DNA from: Rhodococcus sp. B7740
Lineage (GTDB): Bacteria; Actinomycetota; Actinomycetes; Mycobacteriales; Mycobacteriaceae
Length of the DNA: 64,000 nucleotides
NCBI RefSeq assembly: GCF_000954115.1
Contig: NZ_CP010797.1
Location: 5,084,001-5,148,000 of the forward strand
Direction of reading: 5' to 3'
Below, one piece after another: positions 17,641 to 25,913 of this stretch; the stretch's first letter is position 1, and each line of letters opens with the position of its first letter. The position numbers and the translations under genes were made by a program. Under the pieces are notes generated by a model, which had not been told where the DNA came from, did no database searches, and saw only the letters and a list, made by a program, of their open reading frames with translations.

Positions 17641-18938
17641 ATGAGCGAACGGACATTCGGTCTGCGTACCAGAGCAATTCACGCCGGAGCGAGACCTGAC
17701 CCTTCCACCGGTTCGCGTGCGGTGCCGATCTACCAGACGGCGAGCTACGTGTTCGAGAATTCGGCGGACGCGGGCGATCTGTTCGCTCTGCAGAAGTACG
17801 GCAACGTCTACAGCCGCATCGGGAACCCCACCGTCGCCGCCTTCGAGGAGCGCATTGCGAGCCTCGAAGGCGGTATCGGGGCGGTCGCGTTCGCCAGTGG
17901 GTTGTCGGCCGAGTTCGCGGTGTTCGCTGCGCTTGCCGGTAGCGGAGACCATATCGTTGCCGCGGCCGGGCTCTACGGCGGCACGGTGACCCAGCTCGAT
18001 GTGACCCTGCGCCGCTTCGGCGTCGAGACCACGTTCGTTCCCGGCACCGATCCGGCGGATTACGCAGCGGCGGTGACGGATTCGACCAAACTGATCTACG
18101 CCGAGATCATCGGTAACCCGTCGGGCGAGATCGCCGACCTCGAGGGTCTCGCCGCTGTCGCGCACGATCACGGAATTCCGTTGGTGATCGACGCGACCAT
18201 GGCGACTCCCTGGCTCAGTCGGCCCATCGAATTCGGTGCCGACATCGTGATCCACTCGGCCACCAAGTTCCTCGGCGGACATGGTTCCACCCTCGGGGAG
18301 TGGTGATCGAATCCGGTCGATTCGATTGGGGCTCTGGCAAATTCCCGCAGATGACCGAACCGGTTGCGTCGTACGGCGGGCTGTCGTGGTGGGGGAACTT
18401 CGGCGAGTACGGCTTTCTGACGAAGCTGCGCAGCGAGCAGTTGCGCGACATCGGGGGCGCCTTGGCACCGCAATCGGCATTCACGTTGATCCAGGGAGTG
18501 GAAACGCTGCCGCAACGGATGGATGCGCACGTCGGCAATACCCGAGTGGTCGCCGAGTGGCTCGATCACGATTCGCGTGTCGACTACGTGAGATGGGCTG
18601 GCCTTGAGGGCCATCCGCATCACGACCGGGCAGCGAAGTACCTTCCCGCCGGTCCCGGTGCGGTGTTCGCCTTCGGAATCGACGGTGGCCGCGAGGCCGG
18701 GCAGAGGTTCGTCGAGAGCGTTCAGGTCGCCAGCCACGTCGCCAATATCGGCGACGTGCGGACGCTGGTGATCCACCCGGGCAGCACCACACACCGACAA
18801 CTGAGCGACGAGCAACTTCGCGGAGCAGGTGTCGGACCCGAGTTGATTCGTATCAGCGTCGGACTCGAAGATGCCGAGGACATTCTGTGGGACCTGGATC
18901 AGGCCCTGACGCTGGCAACAGGAAAGGCGCGGTCATGA
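17641..18938 (+). pseudogene. metY: O-acetylhomoserine sulfhydrylase (MetY-like), interrupted by one frameshift
   Basis: PLP-dependent Cys/Met-metabolism enzyme that makes homocysteine from an activated homoserine and sulfide. The first frame (17641-18306) runs through the PLP-Lys motif HSATKFLGGHGSTLG, then reads EW-stop. The homologous sequence resumes in the next frame as VIESGRFDWGSGKFP and continues to 18938. Adding one G to the GGGG at 18295-18298 restores LGGVVIES and a 432-residue protein of normal length. All catalytic motifs and codon use are intact on both sides, so a sequencing undercall is likely. The stop overlaps the next gene's ATG (ATGA). Confidence 0.88.
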
Positions 18939-19420
18939 GCGAGCGCACCTGGCAGGGCCCGTCCGCCCAAGAGCGTCAGCGCATTCTGCGGGAGACCAAG
19001 ACGGTCGCGATCGTCGGGGCGTCGAAGAATACCTCGCGGGCAAGTTACTTCGTCAACCGGTACCTGTCCTCGACGAGCAACTACGAGATATTTCTCGTGA
19101 ATCCCACGGTCACCGATATCGAGGGGACGACGGTATATCCGACGCTCGCGGATCTGCCGAAGCCGCCGGACCTGGTGGACGTGTTCCGCAAGTACGACGA
19201 CTTGCCCGAGGTCCTGTCCGAAACGATTGCAGTGCAGGCGAAGACGATCTGGCTGCAACTGGGACTGTGGCACGAGCAGGTGGCCCGCGACGGGCAGGCC
19301 GCGGGACTGAACGTTGTCATGGATCGGTGCCTCAAGATCGAGCACGCCCGATTCCACGGAGGACTGCATCTGGCCGGATTCGATACGGGAGTGATCGATT
19401 CGCGTCGTATCCGCGGTTGA
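18935..19420 (+). CDS. CoA-binding domain protein (YccU-like)
   Basis: 161-residue Rossmann-fold CoA-binding protein of the YccU type. It has TVAIVGASKNTSRASYFVNRYL near the N terminus, FLVNPTV and TIWLQLGLWHE in the middle, and MDRCLKIEHAR near the end. The ATG at 18935 overlaps the metY stop, so translation is coupled. Such genes often neighbour O-acetylhomoserine sulfhydrylase genes, but the ligand and role are not established. It completes the osmC-metY operon. Confidence 0.87.
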   Translation: MSERTWQGPSAQERQRILRETKTVAIVGASKNTSRASYFVNRYLSSTSNYEIFLVNPTVTDIEGTTVYPTLADLPKPPDLVDVFRKYDDLPEVLSETIAVQAKTIWLQLGLWHEQVARDGQAAGLNVVMDRCLKIEHARFHGGLHLAGFDTGVIDSRRIRG

Positions 19421-19434
19421 CAGGCCTCAGGCTT

Positions 19435-20187
19435 TCAGCAGACGACCGCTGATCTTGGCGGCCAATGACCGCGGAGCCAAACGCACACCGCCGGCGCTGA
19501 TCTTGTTGGACAGGCCGGAGACCACACTCGCGGGGTGCGGCGAGAATCCAACGCGCGCATGGCTGTCGAGACCACCTGTTCGGAGGTCTGGAAATTGCCC
19601 ACCGCGGCGTCTTCGGACCCCACGACGTCGAAGAACTCGGTGCGGGTGGGGCCGGGGGAGAGCGCGAGAATCTTCAGCGGCGAGCTACGGTGCTCGAAGG
19701 CCAAGGCCTCGGTGAAGTTGAGGACGAAGGCCTTCGTGGCACCGTAGACAGCCATGTTGGGGGTGGGTTGGTACGCAGCGGTACTCGCGATGTTGATCAG
19801 CGCGCCGGTGAGGTTGGGCAGAAACGCATGCGTCAGGTCGACCAGCGCGCTCACGTTCAGCGCGATCTCTGCGGCGATGCGCTCGGGATCCTCGTCGGCA
19901 AATTTCCCGTGAGTTCCGAAACCTGCGTTGTTGACGAGTGTGGTGGGGATGATTCCTTTGTCGGCCAATGTGGTCCGGAGGGTCTCGCCGACGCCGGGAA
20001 CCCCCAGATCCATCGCGACAACGGTTGCGGTGACGCCGTGGTCGGCTTCGATTCGTCGTGCCAGGGTGTCCAGTCGGTCGGCACGCCGTGCCACCAGGAC
20101 GACGTTCTCGCCCCGTGCCGCGAATCGAGTGGCGAACTCCTCGCCGAGGCCCGAACTTGCTCCGGTGATCAGTGCTGTGGAAGTCAT
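19435..20187 (-). CDS. SDR family oxidoreductase with frameshifted C terminus
   Basis: Short-chain dehydrogenase with TGASSGLG (NADP loop), NNAG, Ser in NIASTAAY and YGATK. As sequenced it is 250 residues and ends in an atypical tail (RVWSPACPTRSAP onward). Adding one base to the four-base G run at 19532-19535 (C on the coding strand) changes the tail to TPASVVSGLSNKISAGGV and moves the stop to 19427, giving 253 residues with a normal family ending. The ATG at 20187 is seven bases after a good -10. It is divergent from a TetR regulator that probably controls it. Confidence 0.82.
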   Translation of the reverse strand: MTSTALITGASSGLGEEFATRFAARGENVVLVARRADRLDTLARRIEADHGVTATVVAMDLGVPGVGETLRTTLADKGIIPTTLVNNAGFGTHGKFADEDPERIAAEIALNVSALVDLTHAFLPNLTGALINIASTAAYQPTPNMAVYGATKAFVLNFTEALAFEHRSSPLKILALSPGPTRTEFFDVVGSEDAAVGNFQTSEQVVSTAMRALDSRRTPRVWSPACPTRSAPAVCVWLRGHWPPRSAVVC

Positions 20188-20193
20188 GTCCGC

Positions 20194-20223
20194 CAATGTA
20201 GGCAGTGTCAGCATTGTTGTCAA
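20194..20223 (-). promoter_or_regulatory. Leaderless SDR promoter with overlapping TetR operator candidate
   Basis: On the minus strand TTGACA (20218-20223) and TACATT (20195-20200) are exactly 17 bases apart, and the SDR ATG begins seven bases after the -10. An imperfect dyad with CAATG/CATTG ends (20194-20216) covers the spacer and -10, a typical TetR operator position. A second dyad, TGTTG/CAACA, spans 20215-20231. Confidence 0.6.
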
Positions 20224-20249
20224 CGCCAACATCGCCTAGGGTGGAACCC

Positions 20250-20834
20250 ATGGCAACGCAGCGGTACCACCACGGTGACCTGCGCGCGGTACTGCTCGAC
20301 GAGGCCGAACGGAGCATCGCGCACCGCGGAGTCGACGCATTGTCACTTCGACAGCTGGCCAGAGATGTCGGGGTCAGTCACGGTGCTCCCGCGCGCCACT
20401 TCCGCGACAAGCAAGCCCTGTTGGATGCGCTGGCCCTGCACGGTTTCGAGGAACTGAACCGCCGGATGGTCGCCGCGGCAACTGGACCCGGTGAGCTGAT
20501 GGCTCGGTTTCGTGCAGTCGCTCGCGCCTACCTCGGATTCGCCGTCGAACATCCGGAGTTGCTGGACGTCATGTACAGCACCAAGCATCATCCCGACGCC
20601 AGCGAGAAGCTGAAAACTGTTGCGCACGAGAGCATGACCGCCACCGAGGCATTGCTCAGCGAAGCCATCGCCGCAGGTGTGATCACCGAGGCTCCACCCG
20701 AGATCCTCGCGCGGGTTGCTTTCGCCAGCGTGCACGGACTTGCGATGCTGGCCACCGGGGACCTGCTCGACGGCGTCGCGATCGAGGATCTTCTCGACGC
20801 GACCGTCGACACGCTGCTGCGTGGGTTCACCTAG
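20250..20834 (+). CDS. TetR/AcrR family transcriptional regulator
   Basis: 194-residue repressor with an N-terminal TetR helix-turn-helix (about residues 8-55; LSLRQLARDVGVSHGAPARHFRDKQALL in pieces) and a WHG-type C-terminal ligand domain. The ATG at 20250 gives MATQRYHHGDL, a typical family start. The divergent SDR start is 62 bases away, with dyads in between, so the regulator probably represses the SDR and possibly itself. The inducer is unknown. Confidence 0.9.
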   Translation: MATQRYHHGDLRAVLLDEAERSIAHRGVDALSLRQLARDVGVSHGAPARHFRDKQALLDALALHGFEELNRRMVAAATGPGELMARFRAVARAYLGFAVEHPELLDVMYSTKHHPDASEKLKTVAHESMTATEALLSEAIAAGVITEAPPEILARVAFASVHGLAMLATGDLLDGVAIEDLLDATVDTLLRGFT

Positions 20835-20844
20835 GTTGAACGGC

Positions 20845-21276
20845 ATGACCGAATACGACCTGCAACGCTTCGTCGACGCCCAGGACCCCGTCTGGACCGC
20901 AGTGACGAAGGAACTGAAGGCGGGACGCAAGCAGACACACTGGATGTGGTTCGTGTTCCCACAGTTGGCGGGACTGGGGCGTAGCGCGACCGCTCAACAC
21001 TTCGGCATCGCCGATCTGACCGAGGCGGAGCTCTACCTCTCGCACGAAGTGTTGGGCCCTCGCCTGAAGAAGGCAGCAAGGCTTGTGGCAGCTGTCGAGG
21101 GGCGGACGGTCGACGAGATCTTCGGTTATCCCGACAACCTGAAGTTGCATTCGTCCATGACGCTTTTCGCCGAAGCTACCAAGGGTCCGTCCGTATTCGG
21201 CGAAGTGTTGCAGAAGTATTTCGCCGGTGAATTCGATAGCCCGACACTCGACTTGCTCGACGAGCGATACCGCTAG
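20845..21276 (+). CDS. DUF1810 family protein
   Basis: 143-residue protein with the DUF1810 pattern: YDLQRFVDAQ at the start, a Lys/Arg-rich KAGRKQTHWMWFVFPQL, GLGRSATAQHFGI, then EIFGYPDNLKLHSSMTLF. The family is a calpastatin-like, alpha-helical uncharacterised group. The start is ten bases after the tetR stop in the same direction, so they may be co-transcribed. Function unknown. Confidence 0.88.
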   Translation: MTEYDLQRFVDAQDPVWTAVTKELKAGRKQTHWMWFVFPQLAGLGRSATAQHFGIADLTEAELYLSHEVLGPRLKKAARLVAAVEGRTVDEIFGYPDNLKLHSSMTLFAEATKGPSVFGEVLQKYFAGEFDSPTLDLLDERYR

Positions 21277-21286
21277 CATCGCATCC

Positions 21287-21742
21287 ATGACCACTCCACT
21301 CGCGGGATCCATTGCCTTCGTCCACGCCAGCTGGCACCTGGACATCGTCGATCGCGCGCGAGTGGGATTCGCCGCCGAACTGAAAAATCTCGGAGAAGCC
21401 GAGACGGCTATCGACGTGTTCGAGGTGCCTGGGGCCTTCGAGATCCCACTGCACGCACAGCGGCTCGCCAAGACGGGCACGTACTCCGCGATCGTCGCCG
21501 CTGCACTGGTGGTGGACGGTGGAATCTACCGACACGACTTCGTCGAAACGGCGGTCATCGACGGCCTGATGCGAGTGCAGCTGGACACCGACGTGCCGGT
21601 GTTCTCCGTGGTGCTGACGCCACACCACTTCCACGAACACGCCGACCACAACGCCTTCTTCACCGCCCACCTCGAAACCAAAGGCGCAGAAGCCGCACGG
21701 GCTGTGGTGAAAACCCTGGCGTCACTGGGGACCATCGGCTGA
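21287..21742 (+). CDS. ribH: 6,7-dimethyl-8-ribityllumazine synthase, type II (RibH2-like)
   Basis: 151-residue lumazine synthase, closest in pattern to Brucella-type RibH2: HASWHLDIVDRARVGF, FEVPGAFEIPLHAQRLA, VDGGIYRHDFVETAVIDGLM and VFSVVLTPHHFHEH. It condenses the ribityl-pyrimidine with dihydroxybutanone phosphate, the penultimate riboflavin step. No other rib gene is nearby, so it is an orphan copy. It starts ten bases after the DUF1810 gene. Whether it is the main housekeeping synthase or a secondary paralogue cannot be decided from the window. Confidence 0.87.
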   Translation: MTTPLAGSIAFVHASWHLDIVDRARVGFAAELKNLGEAETAIDVFEVPGAFEIPLHAQRLAKTGTYSAIVAAALVVDGGIYRHDFVETAVIDGLMRVQLDTDVPVFSVVLTPHHFHEHADHNAFFTAHLETKGAEAARAVVKTLASLGTIG

Positions 21743-21760
21743 CGCTCGGCGGGCAATCCT

Positions 21761-22063
21761 GTGTTCGCCGAACATGGGGTGCTCCGGGAGCTCGACGACG
21801 CGAGCACGTGGGCCGTTCTCGAAAAGCGATACGCATCCGACCCCACCGGGCAACTCGATGTCGACTGGACAGCCAGTGAATTCGAGCTCCGCGAAATTGC
21901 CTCGAATACGTACTTGCTGACCTACATTCTCGAGCAGGGCGGCCGATCCACCCGCAGGATGACGTTGTGGCAACGCCGCGCGGGTGACTGGAAAATCCTC
22001 TATCACCAAGGCACGCCCGTATCCGATACCACACCCCACCGACAGGTTTGGAATACTGAATAG
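21761..22063 (+). CDS. DUF4440/NTF2-like domain protein, N-terminally short
   Basis: 100-residue protein matching the latter part of the DUF4440/SnoaL-like fold (EFELREIASNTYLLTYILEQ, TRRMTLWQRRAGDWKILYHQGTPV). The family usually has a further helical segment of about 25-30 residues before this. Here the GTG start is only 18 bases after the ribH stop and in the same frame, so there is no room for it. The gene is probably truncated, or uses the ribH context for translation. AT-rich sequence follows. Confidence 0.6.
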   Translation: MFAEHGVLRELDDASTWAVLEKRYASDPTGQLDVDWTASEFELREIASNTYLLTYILEQGGRSTRRMTLWQRRAGDWKILYHQGTPVSDTTPHRQVWNTE

Positions 22064-22104
22064 TCAAGCAGCACAATAGTTTTCGATTCAACAATAATTG
22101 CAAG

Positions 22105-22120
22105 TCGAACGCACGTTCGA
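22105..22120 (+). promoter_or_regulatory. LexA (SOS) box
   Basis: TCGAACGCACGTTCGA is a perfect TCGAAC-N4-GTTCGA palindrome, the mycobacterial/Bacillus-type LexA operator. It lies 14-29 bases upstream of the ATG of a DUF222/HNH gene, so that gene should be DNA-damage inducible. Confidence 0.88.
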
Positions 22121-22133
22121 TACACTTCATGGC

Positions 22134-23543
22134 ATGACCACAGCGATCTGGCAACTGAGCGAGGCCGAACTCCTCGCCGACGCCGCCGCGGTCTCCCACC
22201 AGATCCAACTGCTCGAGGCCCGGCGCATCGCTCTCGTCGCCGACATCGACACCCGCGTCTCACGGGAGAAACTCGGATTCCCCGGCCCCGCCGGCTGGCT
22301 CACCTCCACCACCCTGCTCTCGGCGGGTAAAGCAAACAAGATCGTCGCTCTCGCCCGCGGACTGAAGAACTTCCCCGACATCGCCGACGCCATCGACACC
22401 GGCGTCATGTCCGTCGACCACGCCGCGTTGATCCTCACCTTCGCGGAAACCCCACCGAAGAATCTGCCGCAAGAAGGCCAGGACATCGCGCGGAAAGCGA
22501 TGATCACCGCTGCGACCGGGCCCGGAGCCCGCACCGGCCGCATCCGCGAAGCGATCACCAAACTCCACGACACCTACGGCGGCAAGACACCACCCGCCGA
22601 GGACACCGACCGCAACGAATTCTTCGCCTCCAAGACGTTGAACGGCCGGCTCGTACTCAAAGGAGACTTCGATGCGATCACCGGAGAAAAACTCCTCACC
22701 GCACTCTCCCCGCTGACCGAACCACGACCCGACCCCGACGGCACCGAGACACCCAAAACCGGAGACGACCGCAGCCCCGCCAGGCGTCGCGCCGACGCTT
22801 TCGGACACATCATCGACCAGTACCTCGCCTCGAGCAATCGCCCCACCGAAGGCGGCGAGAGGCCGCACCTGAACCTGCACATCACCCTGCGTGATCTCAC
22901 CGACCTCCGCGACAGTGCCGACGGTGCTGACGTCGATGACATCGCCGACGACGAAACCACTCGCGCTGCAGCCGAATCCGACACCGGCGAAGTAGATCCG
23001 GTCGACATCAACACCGGACACCCCATCCACCCCGATGCGGAAGACGGGACGAATCCACCTTGTGCCGCAGATCGCGGCGCGTATCGGGACCTGTTCGGCG
23101 ACGGCACTTCGGTCGGGTGGCTGCCCTGGATGGGACCACTGTCCCGCAACACCTCCCGCCAACTCGCCTGCGACTGCCTCCTCACCGCCATCGTCATGGA
23201 CGAGAACGGCTCACCGATCAACCTCGCCCGCACCGCACGCACCGTCACCGCAAAACAACGCAAAGCCCTCATCGCGAGAGATCACACCTGCGCCTTCCCC
23301 GGCTGCGGAAAACCCGCCGCCTGGACAGAAGCGCATCACATTTGGCACTGGGCCGATGGTGGCCCCACCGACATGAACAACCTCGTCCTCCTGTGCGGAT
23401 TCCACCACCGACTCCTCCACCACAGTGACTGGGAAGTGTTCATCGGCGTCGACAACCACCCGTGGTTCGTGCCACCGGCAACCGTCGACCCGTACCGACA
23501 ACCCAGACCATCCCACGCCCGAGCAGGCCCACACATCGCCTGA
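22134..23543 (+). CDS. DUF222 / HNH endonuclease (13E12 repeat family)
   Basis: 469-residue protein with an N-terminal DUF222 domain (about 1-320) and a C-terminal HNH nuclease domain (HTCAFPGCGKPAAWTEAHHI, then LVLLCGFHHRLLHH with zinc/metal residues). A Glu/Asp-rich linker lies around 265-310. This is the family of the 13E12 repeats in M. tuberculosis, often multicopy and partly SOS-regulated. A perfect LexA box sits just upstream. Possible roles are DNA repair, recombination or mobile-element remnant activity. A strong hairpin follows the stop. Confidence 0.9.
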   Translation: MTTAIWQLSEAELLADAAAVSHQIQLLEARRIALVADIDTRVSREKLGFPGPAGWLTSTTLLSAGKANKIVALARGLKNFPDIADAIDTGVMSVDHAALILTFAETPPKNLPQEGQDIARKAMITAATGPGARTGRIREAITKLHDTYGGKTPPAEDTDRNEFFASKTLNGRLVLKGDFDAITGEKLLTALSPLTEPRPDPDGTETPKTGDDRSPARRRADAFGHIIDQYLASSNRPTEGGERPHLNLHITLRDLTDLRDSADGADVDDIADDETTRAAAESDTGEVDPVDINTGHPIHPDAEDGTNPPCAADRGAYRDLFGDGTSVGWLPWMGPLSRNTSRQLACDCLLTAIVMDENGSPINLARTARTVTAKQRKALIARDHTCAFPGCGKPAAWTEAHHIWHWADGGPTDMNNLVLLCGFHHRLLHHSDWEVFIGVDNHPWFVPPATVDPYRQPRPSHARAGPHIA

Positions 23544-23561
23544 ACCCGCCCAAAGACCACT

Positions 23562-23595
23562 CCAGCCCCGCACCGAGAACACGGTGCGGGGCTGG
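23562..23595 (+). terminator. Strong bidirectional terminator hairpin
   Basis: CCAGCCCCGCACCG (23562-23575) and CGGTGCGGGGCTGG (23582-23595) form a perfect 14-bp stem with a six-base loop. It lies between the convergent HNH gene and dapD. No T-tract follows on the plus strand. Confidence 0.8.
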
Positions 23596-23633
23596 AAGAG
23601 GTTGGCAGTAAGCCTGATTCGGGAATTCAGCTC

Positions 23634-24587
23634 TCAGTCGTTGGCGTGCAGTGCCGCGTTCAGTTCGACGCCGGTGCCCTTCCACGGCACCACCTCGACA
23701 GCGCCCGACAGCGAGTTGCGACGGAACAGCAGGTTGGACTTGCCGGACAGTGTCGCCGCCTTCACCACTGTTCCATCCGGGCCACTCACCTTGGTTCCTG
23801 CGGTGATGTAGAGCCCGGCCTCGACGACGCAGTCGTCACCGAGTGAAATGCCGAGCCCGGAGTTCGCGCCCAGCAGGCAGCTCTTTCCGACGGAAATGAC
23901 ATTCTTGCCGCCGCCGGAGAGCGTGCCCATGATCGACGCGCCGCCGCCCACATCGGAACCGTCGCCCACGACGACGCCCGCGGAGATGCGACCCTCGACC
24001 ATCGAGTTGCCGAGCGTGCCGGCGTTGAAGTTGACGAAGCCCTCGTGCATGACCGTCGTTCCGCTGGCCAGGTGCGCGCCGAGACGAACGCGGTCGGCGT
24101 CGGCGATCCGAACACCGGTGGGAACGACGTAGTCGACCAGGCGCGGGAACTTGTCGACTCCGAACACGGTCACCGGACCGCGGGCACGAAGTTTCGCGCG
24201 CACCGTCTCGAAACCGTCCACCGCCGCGGGCCCGAAGTTGGTCCACACCACATTGGACAGCAGACCGAACACGCCGTCGAGGTTCTGCCCGTGCGGCTGG
24301 ATCAACCGGTGCGAAAGCAGGTGCAGTCGCAGATACGCGTCGTGGGCGTCGATCGGAGCGTCGTCGAGAGAGGCGATGCTGGTGCGCACTGCGACTACCT
24401 CGACGCCGCGCGCCTCGTCCGGTCCGACGAGAGCGGCCAGCTCCTCGGGGACGTCCGAACCCTCGAGCCGGACGGTGCCGGTCTCGAAGCCCGACCCGAG
24501 CTCCGGGTTCGGAAACCAGGTGTCGAGAACGACGCCCGACGTCGTGATGTTGGCAATACCTACTGCTGATGCTCCCTGTGCGCTCAC
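23634..24587 (-). CDS. dapD: 2,3,4,5-tetrahydropyridine-2,6-dicarboxylate N-succinyltransferase DapD
   Basis: 317-residue acyltransferase of the succinylase DAP/lysine pathway; it produces the substrate chain for DapC and DapE. The N-terminal globular domain (1-150) is followed by a left-handed beta-helix of hexapeptide repeats (about 155-285: [46 protein letters not shown]). Length equals the mycobacterial type (317). It is convergent with the HNH gene and diverges from the dapE side, as Rv1201c-Rv1202. Confidence 0.96.
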   Translation of the reverse strand: MSAQGASAVGIANITTSGVVLDTWFPNPELGSGFETGTVRLEGSDVPEELAALVGPDEARGVEVVAVRTSIASLDDAPIDAHDAYLRLHLLSHRLIQPHGQNLDGVFGLLSNVVWTNFGPAAVDGFETVRAKLRARGPVTVFGVDKFPRLVDYVVPTGVRIADADRVRLGAHLASGTTVMHEGFVNFNAGTLGNSMVEGRISAGVVVGDGSDVGGGASIMGTLSGGGKNVISVGKSCLLGANSGLGISLGDDCVVEAGLYITAGTKVSGPDGTVVKAATLSGKSNLLFRRNSLSGAVEVVPWKGTGVELNAALHAND

Positions 24588-24767
24588 GGCTCGAAGAATA
24601 CGCGGTGGACCCGGAGGGCGGGTTGGCCCGTCATTGCGGGAACGTCGACTGTTCCTGGACGTCGTTCCCGACGCGGCGTCGGTTCGTTATCGGTTCGACC
24701 GTGGAGCGTGATCGCATCGGAATGCCGGCGGAGGCATCGACGGCGGGGAAGCTGACAGAGTTTCCCG

Positions 24768-24911
24768 GTGACCACACGTCCCGACTCCCGCATCCGTGGA
24801 GTGACCTCGGTGATGGCGGACGGTGTGTCCTTCACAGGGTTGGTGACGACCCTGGCGACGACGATCGTGCTCGGGGTCGCCCTGGGTTTGCATGTCGCAG
24901 GCGCGTGGTAG
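24768..24911 (+). CDS. Possible small membrane protein, 47 residues
   Basis: GTG-initiated frame with one hydrophobic segment near the C terminus (FTGLVTTLATTIVLGVALG). It lies in the 370-base interval 24588-24957 between dapD and the secreted propeller gene, where I see no other convincing gene. There is no strong ribosome site (AGAG 9-12 bases upstream), and longer frames on both strands there look like noise. It could equally be chance. Confidence 0.3.
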   Translation: MTTRPDSRIRGVTSVMADGVSFTGLVTTLATTIVLGVALGLHVAGAW

Positions 24912-24957
24912 ACATCGTCATCGGCTGACAGGGGGTCGCCGAGGTTGGGGGAGTGTC

Positions 24958-25902
24958 ATGGGTTCGAGCAAGTCCGCGCGTATGCGTTCGGTCGTCACGG
25001 CGATCGCTGCTGCGATGGTGGTGGCCGGGAGCGTCGTCGTCGGGTCCGGCACCGCAGTCGCCGATCCCTCCTGCGCCGGCGCAGGCGGTCCGTCGGCAGT
25101 GGTCGCACGGATCCCGGGTGCGGCTCTGGAAGGCCTGACGGTCGACGCCTCGGGCCGGGCCTACGTCACCGACATCGTCTCCGGACGGGTGTACCGCATC
25201 GACGCGCCGGGGCAGGCCGCCTATCCCATCGCGACGGTTCCCAGCGGCGGCGGTGGTGCCCTGGCCTGGATGCCCGACGGCACCCTGCTGGTCGGCTACG
25301 GGGCCGACCCTCGCGTCTTCGTCGGAGACATCGTCAAGGCCGCCGGGATCGTGCGGCTCGACGTGAACACCCTGATCGTGACCCCGTTCGCAACCGGTCT
25401 GAGCGCAGCCAACGGACTTGCCGTCGCCGCTGACGGAACGGTGTACGCCACCAACGACTTCGGCTCGCTCATCGGCCGGATCGGCCCCGATGGTTCGGTC
25501 GACCCGGCGTGGGCGAGCTTCCCCAGTGCCAACGGCGCAGTGCTCGACGCTGCCGATCGGTACCTCTACGTCTCGCGCACCTTCGTGAACCCGGGCGTCA
25601 GCCGGATTCCGATCGCCGACCCCTCGGGGCCGGAAAGCGTGCTCGACCTGACGGGACTCGACTCGTTCGCAGCTCCGGACGGGCTCACCCTCGACGACGC
25701 CGGACGTCCGGTGGTACCCCTGAATGCAGGCGGCTCCGTCGTCCGCATCGATGCGCCGGGGGCGACGTGCGTCATCGGCACCGGAACTCGGTTGACCAGC
25801 GTCGTCGCCTACGGTCGCTCCGACCAGGGGTTCTCGAACGGAAGATTGTTCGGTGCAGGCTTCGACGGCGTGGTCCGCGAGATTCCGGGATCCACGGCCT
25901 AG
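24958..25902 (+). CDS. Secreted beta-propeller (SMP-30/NHL-like) protein
   Basis: 314-residue exported protein. The signal peptide spans about residues 1-36, with a hydrophobic core ([20 protein letters not shown]) and cleavage near AVADP. The remainder has repeated blades of the type '[15 protein letters not shown]', '[16 protein letters not shown]' and '[14 protein letters not shown]', as in SMP-30/gluconolactonase or NHL propellers. Two cysteines remain in the mature protein. It is followed within 12 bases by dapE. No catalytic signature could be pinned down. Confidence 0.82.
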   Translation: MGSSKSARMRSVVTAIAAAMVVAGSVVVGSGTAVADPSCAGAGGPSAVVARIPGAALEGLTVDASGRAYVTDIVSGRVYRIDAPGQAAYPIATVPSGGGGALAWMPDGTLLVGYGADPRVFVGDIVKAAGIVRLDVNTLIVTPFATGLSAANGLAVAADGTVYATNDFGSLIGRIGPDGSVDPAWASFPSANGAVLDAADRYLYVSRTFVNPGVSRIPIADPSGPESVLDLTGLDSFAAPDGLTLDDAGRPVVPLNAGGSVVRIDAPGATCVIGTGTRLTSVVAYGRSDQGFSNGRLFGAGFDGVVREIPGSTA

Positions 25903-25913
25903 AGTTTTCACCC

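Noticed and set aside
23521..23640. Mobile-element ends around the 13E12-type gene
   Set aside because: No terminal repeats, target duplication or integrase were found. The hairpin at 23562 is adequately explained as a terminator.
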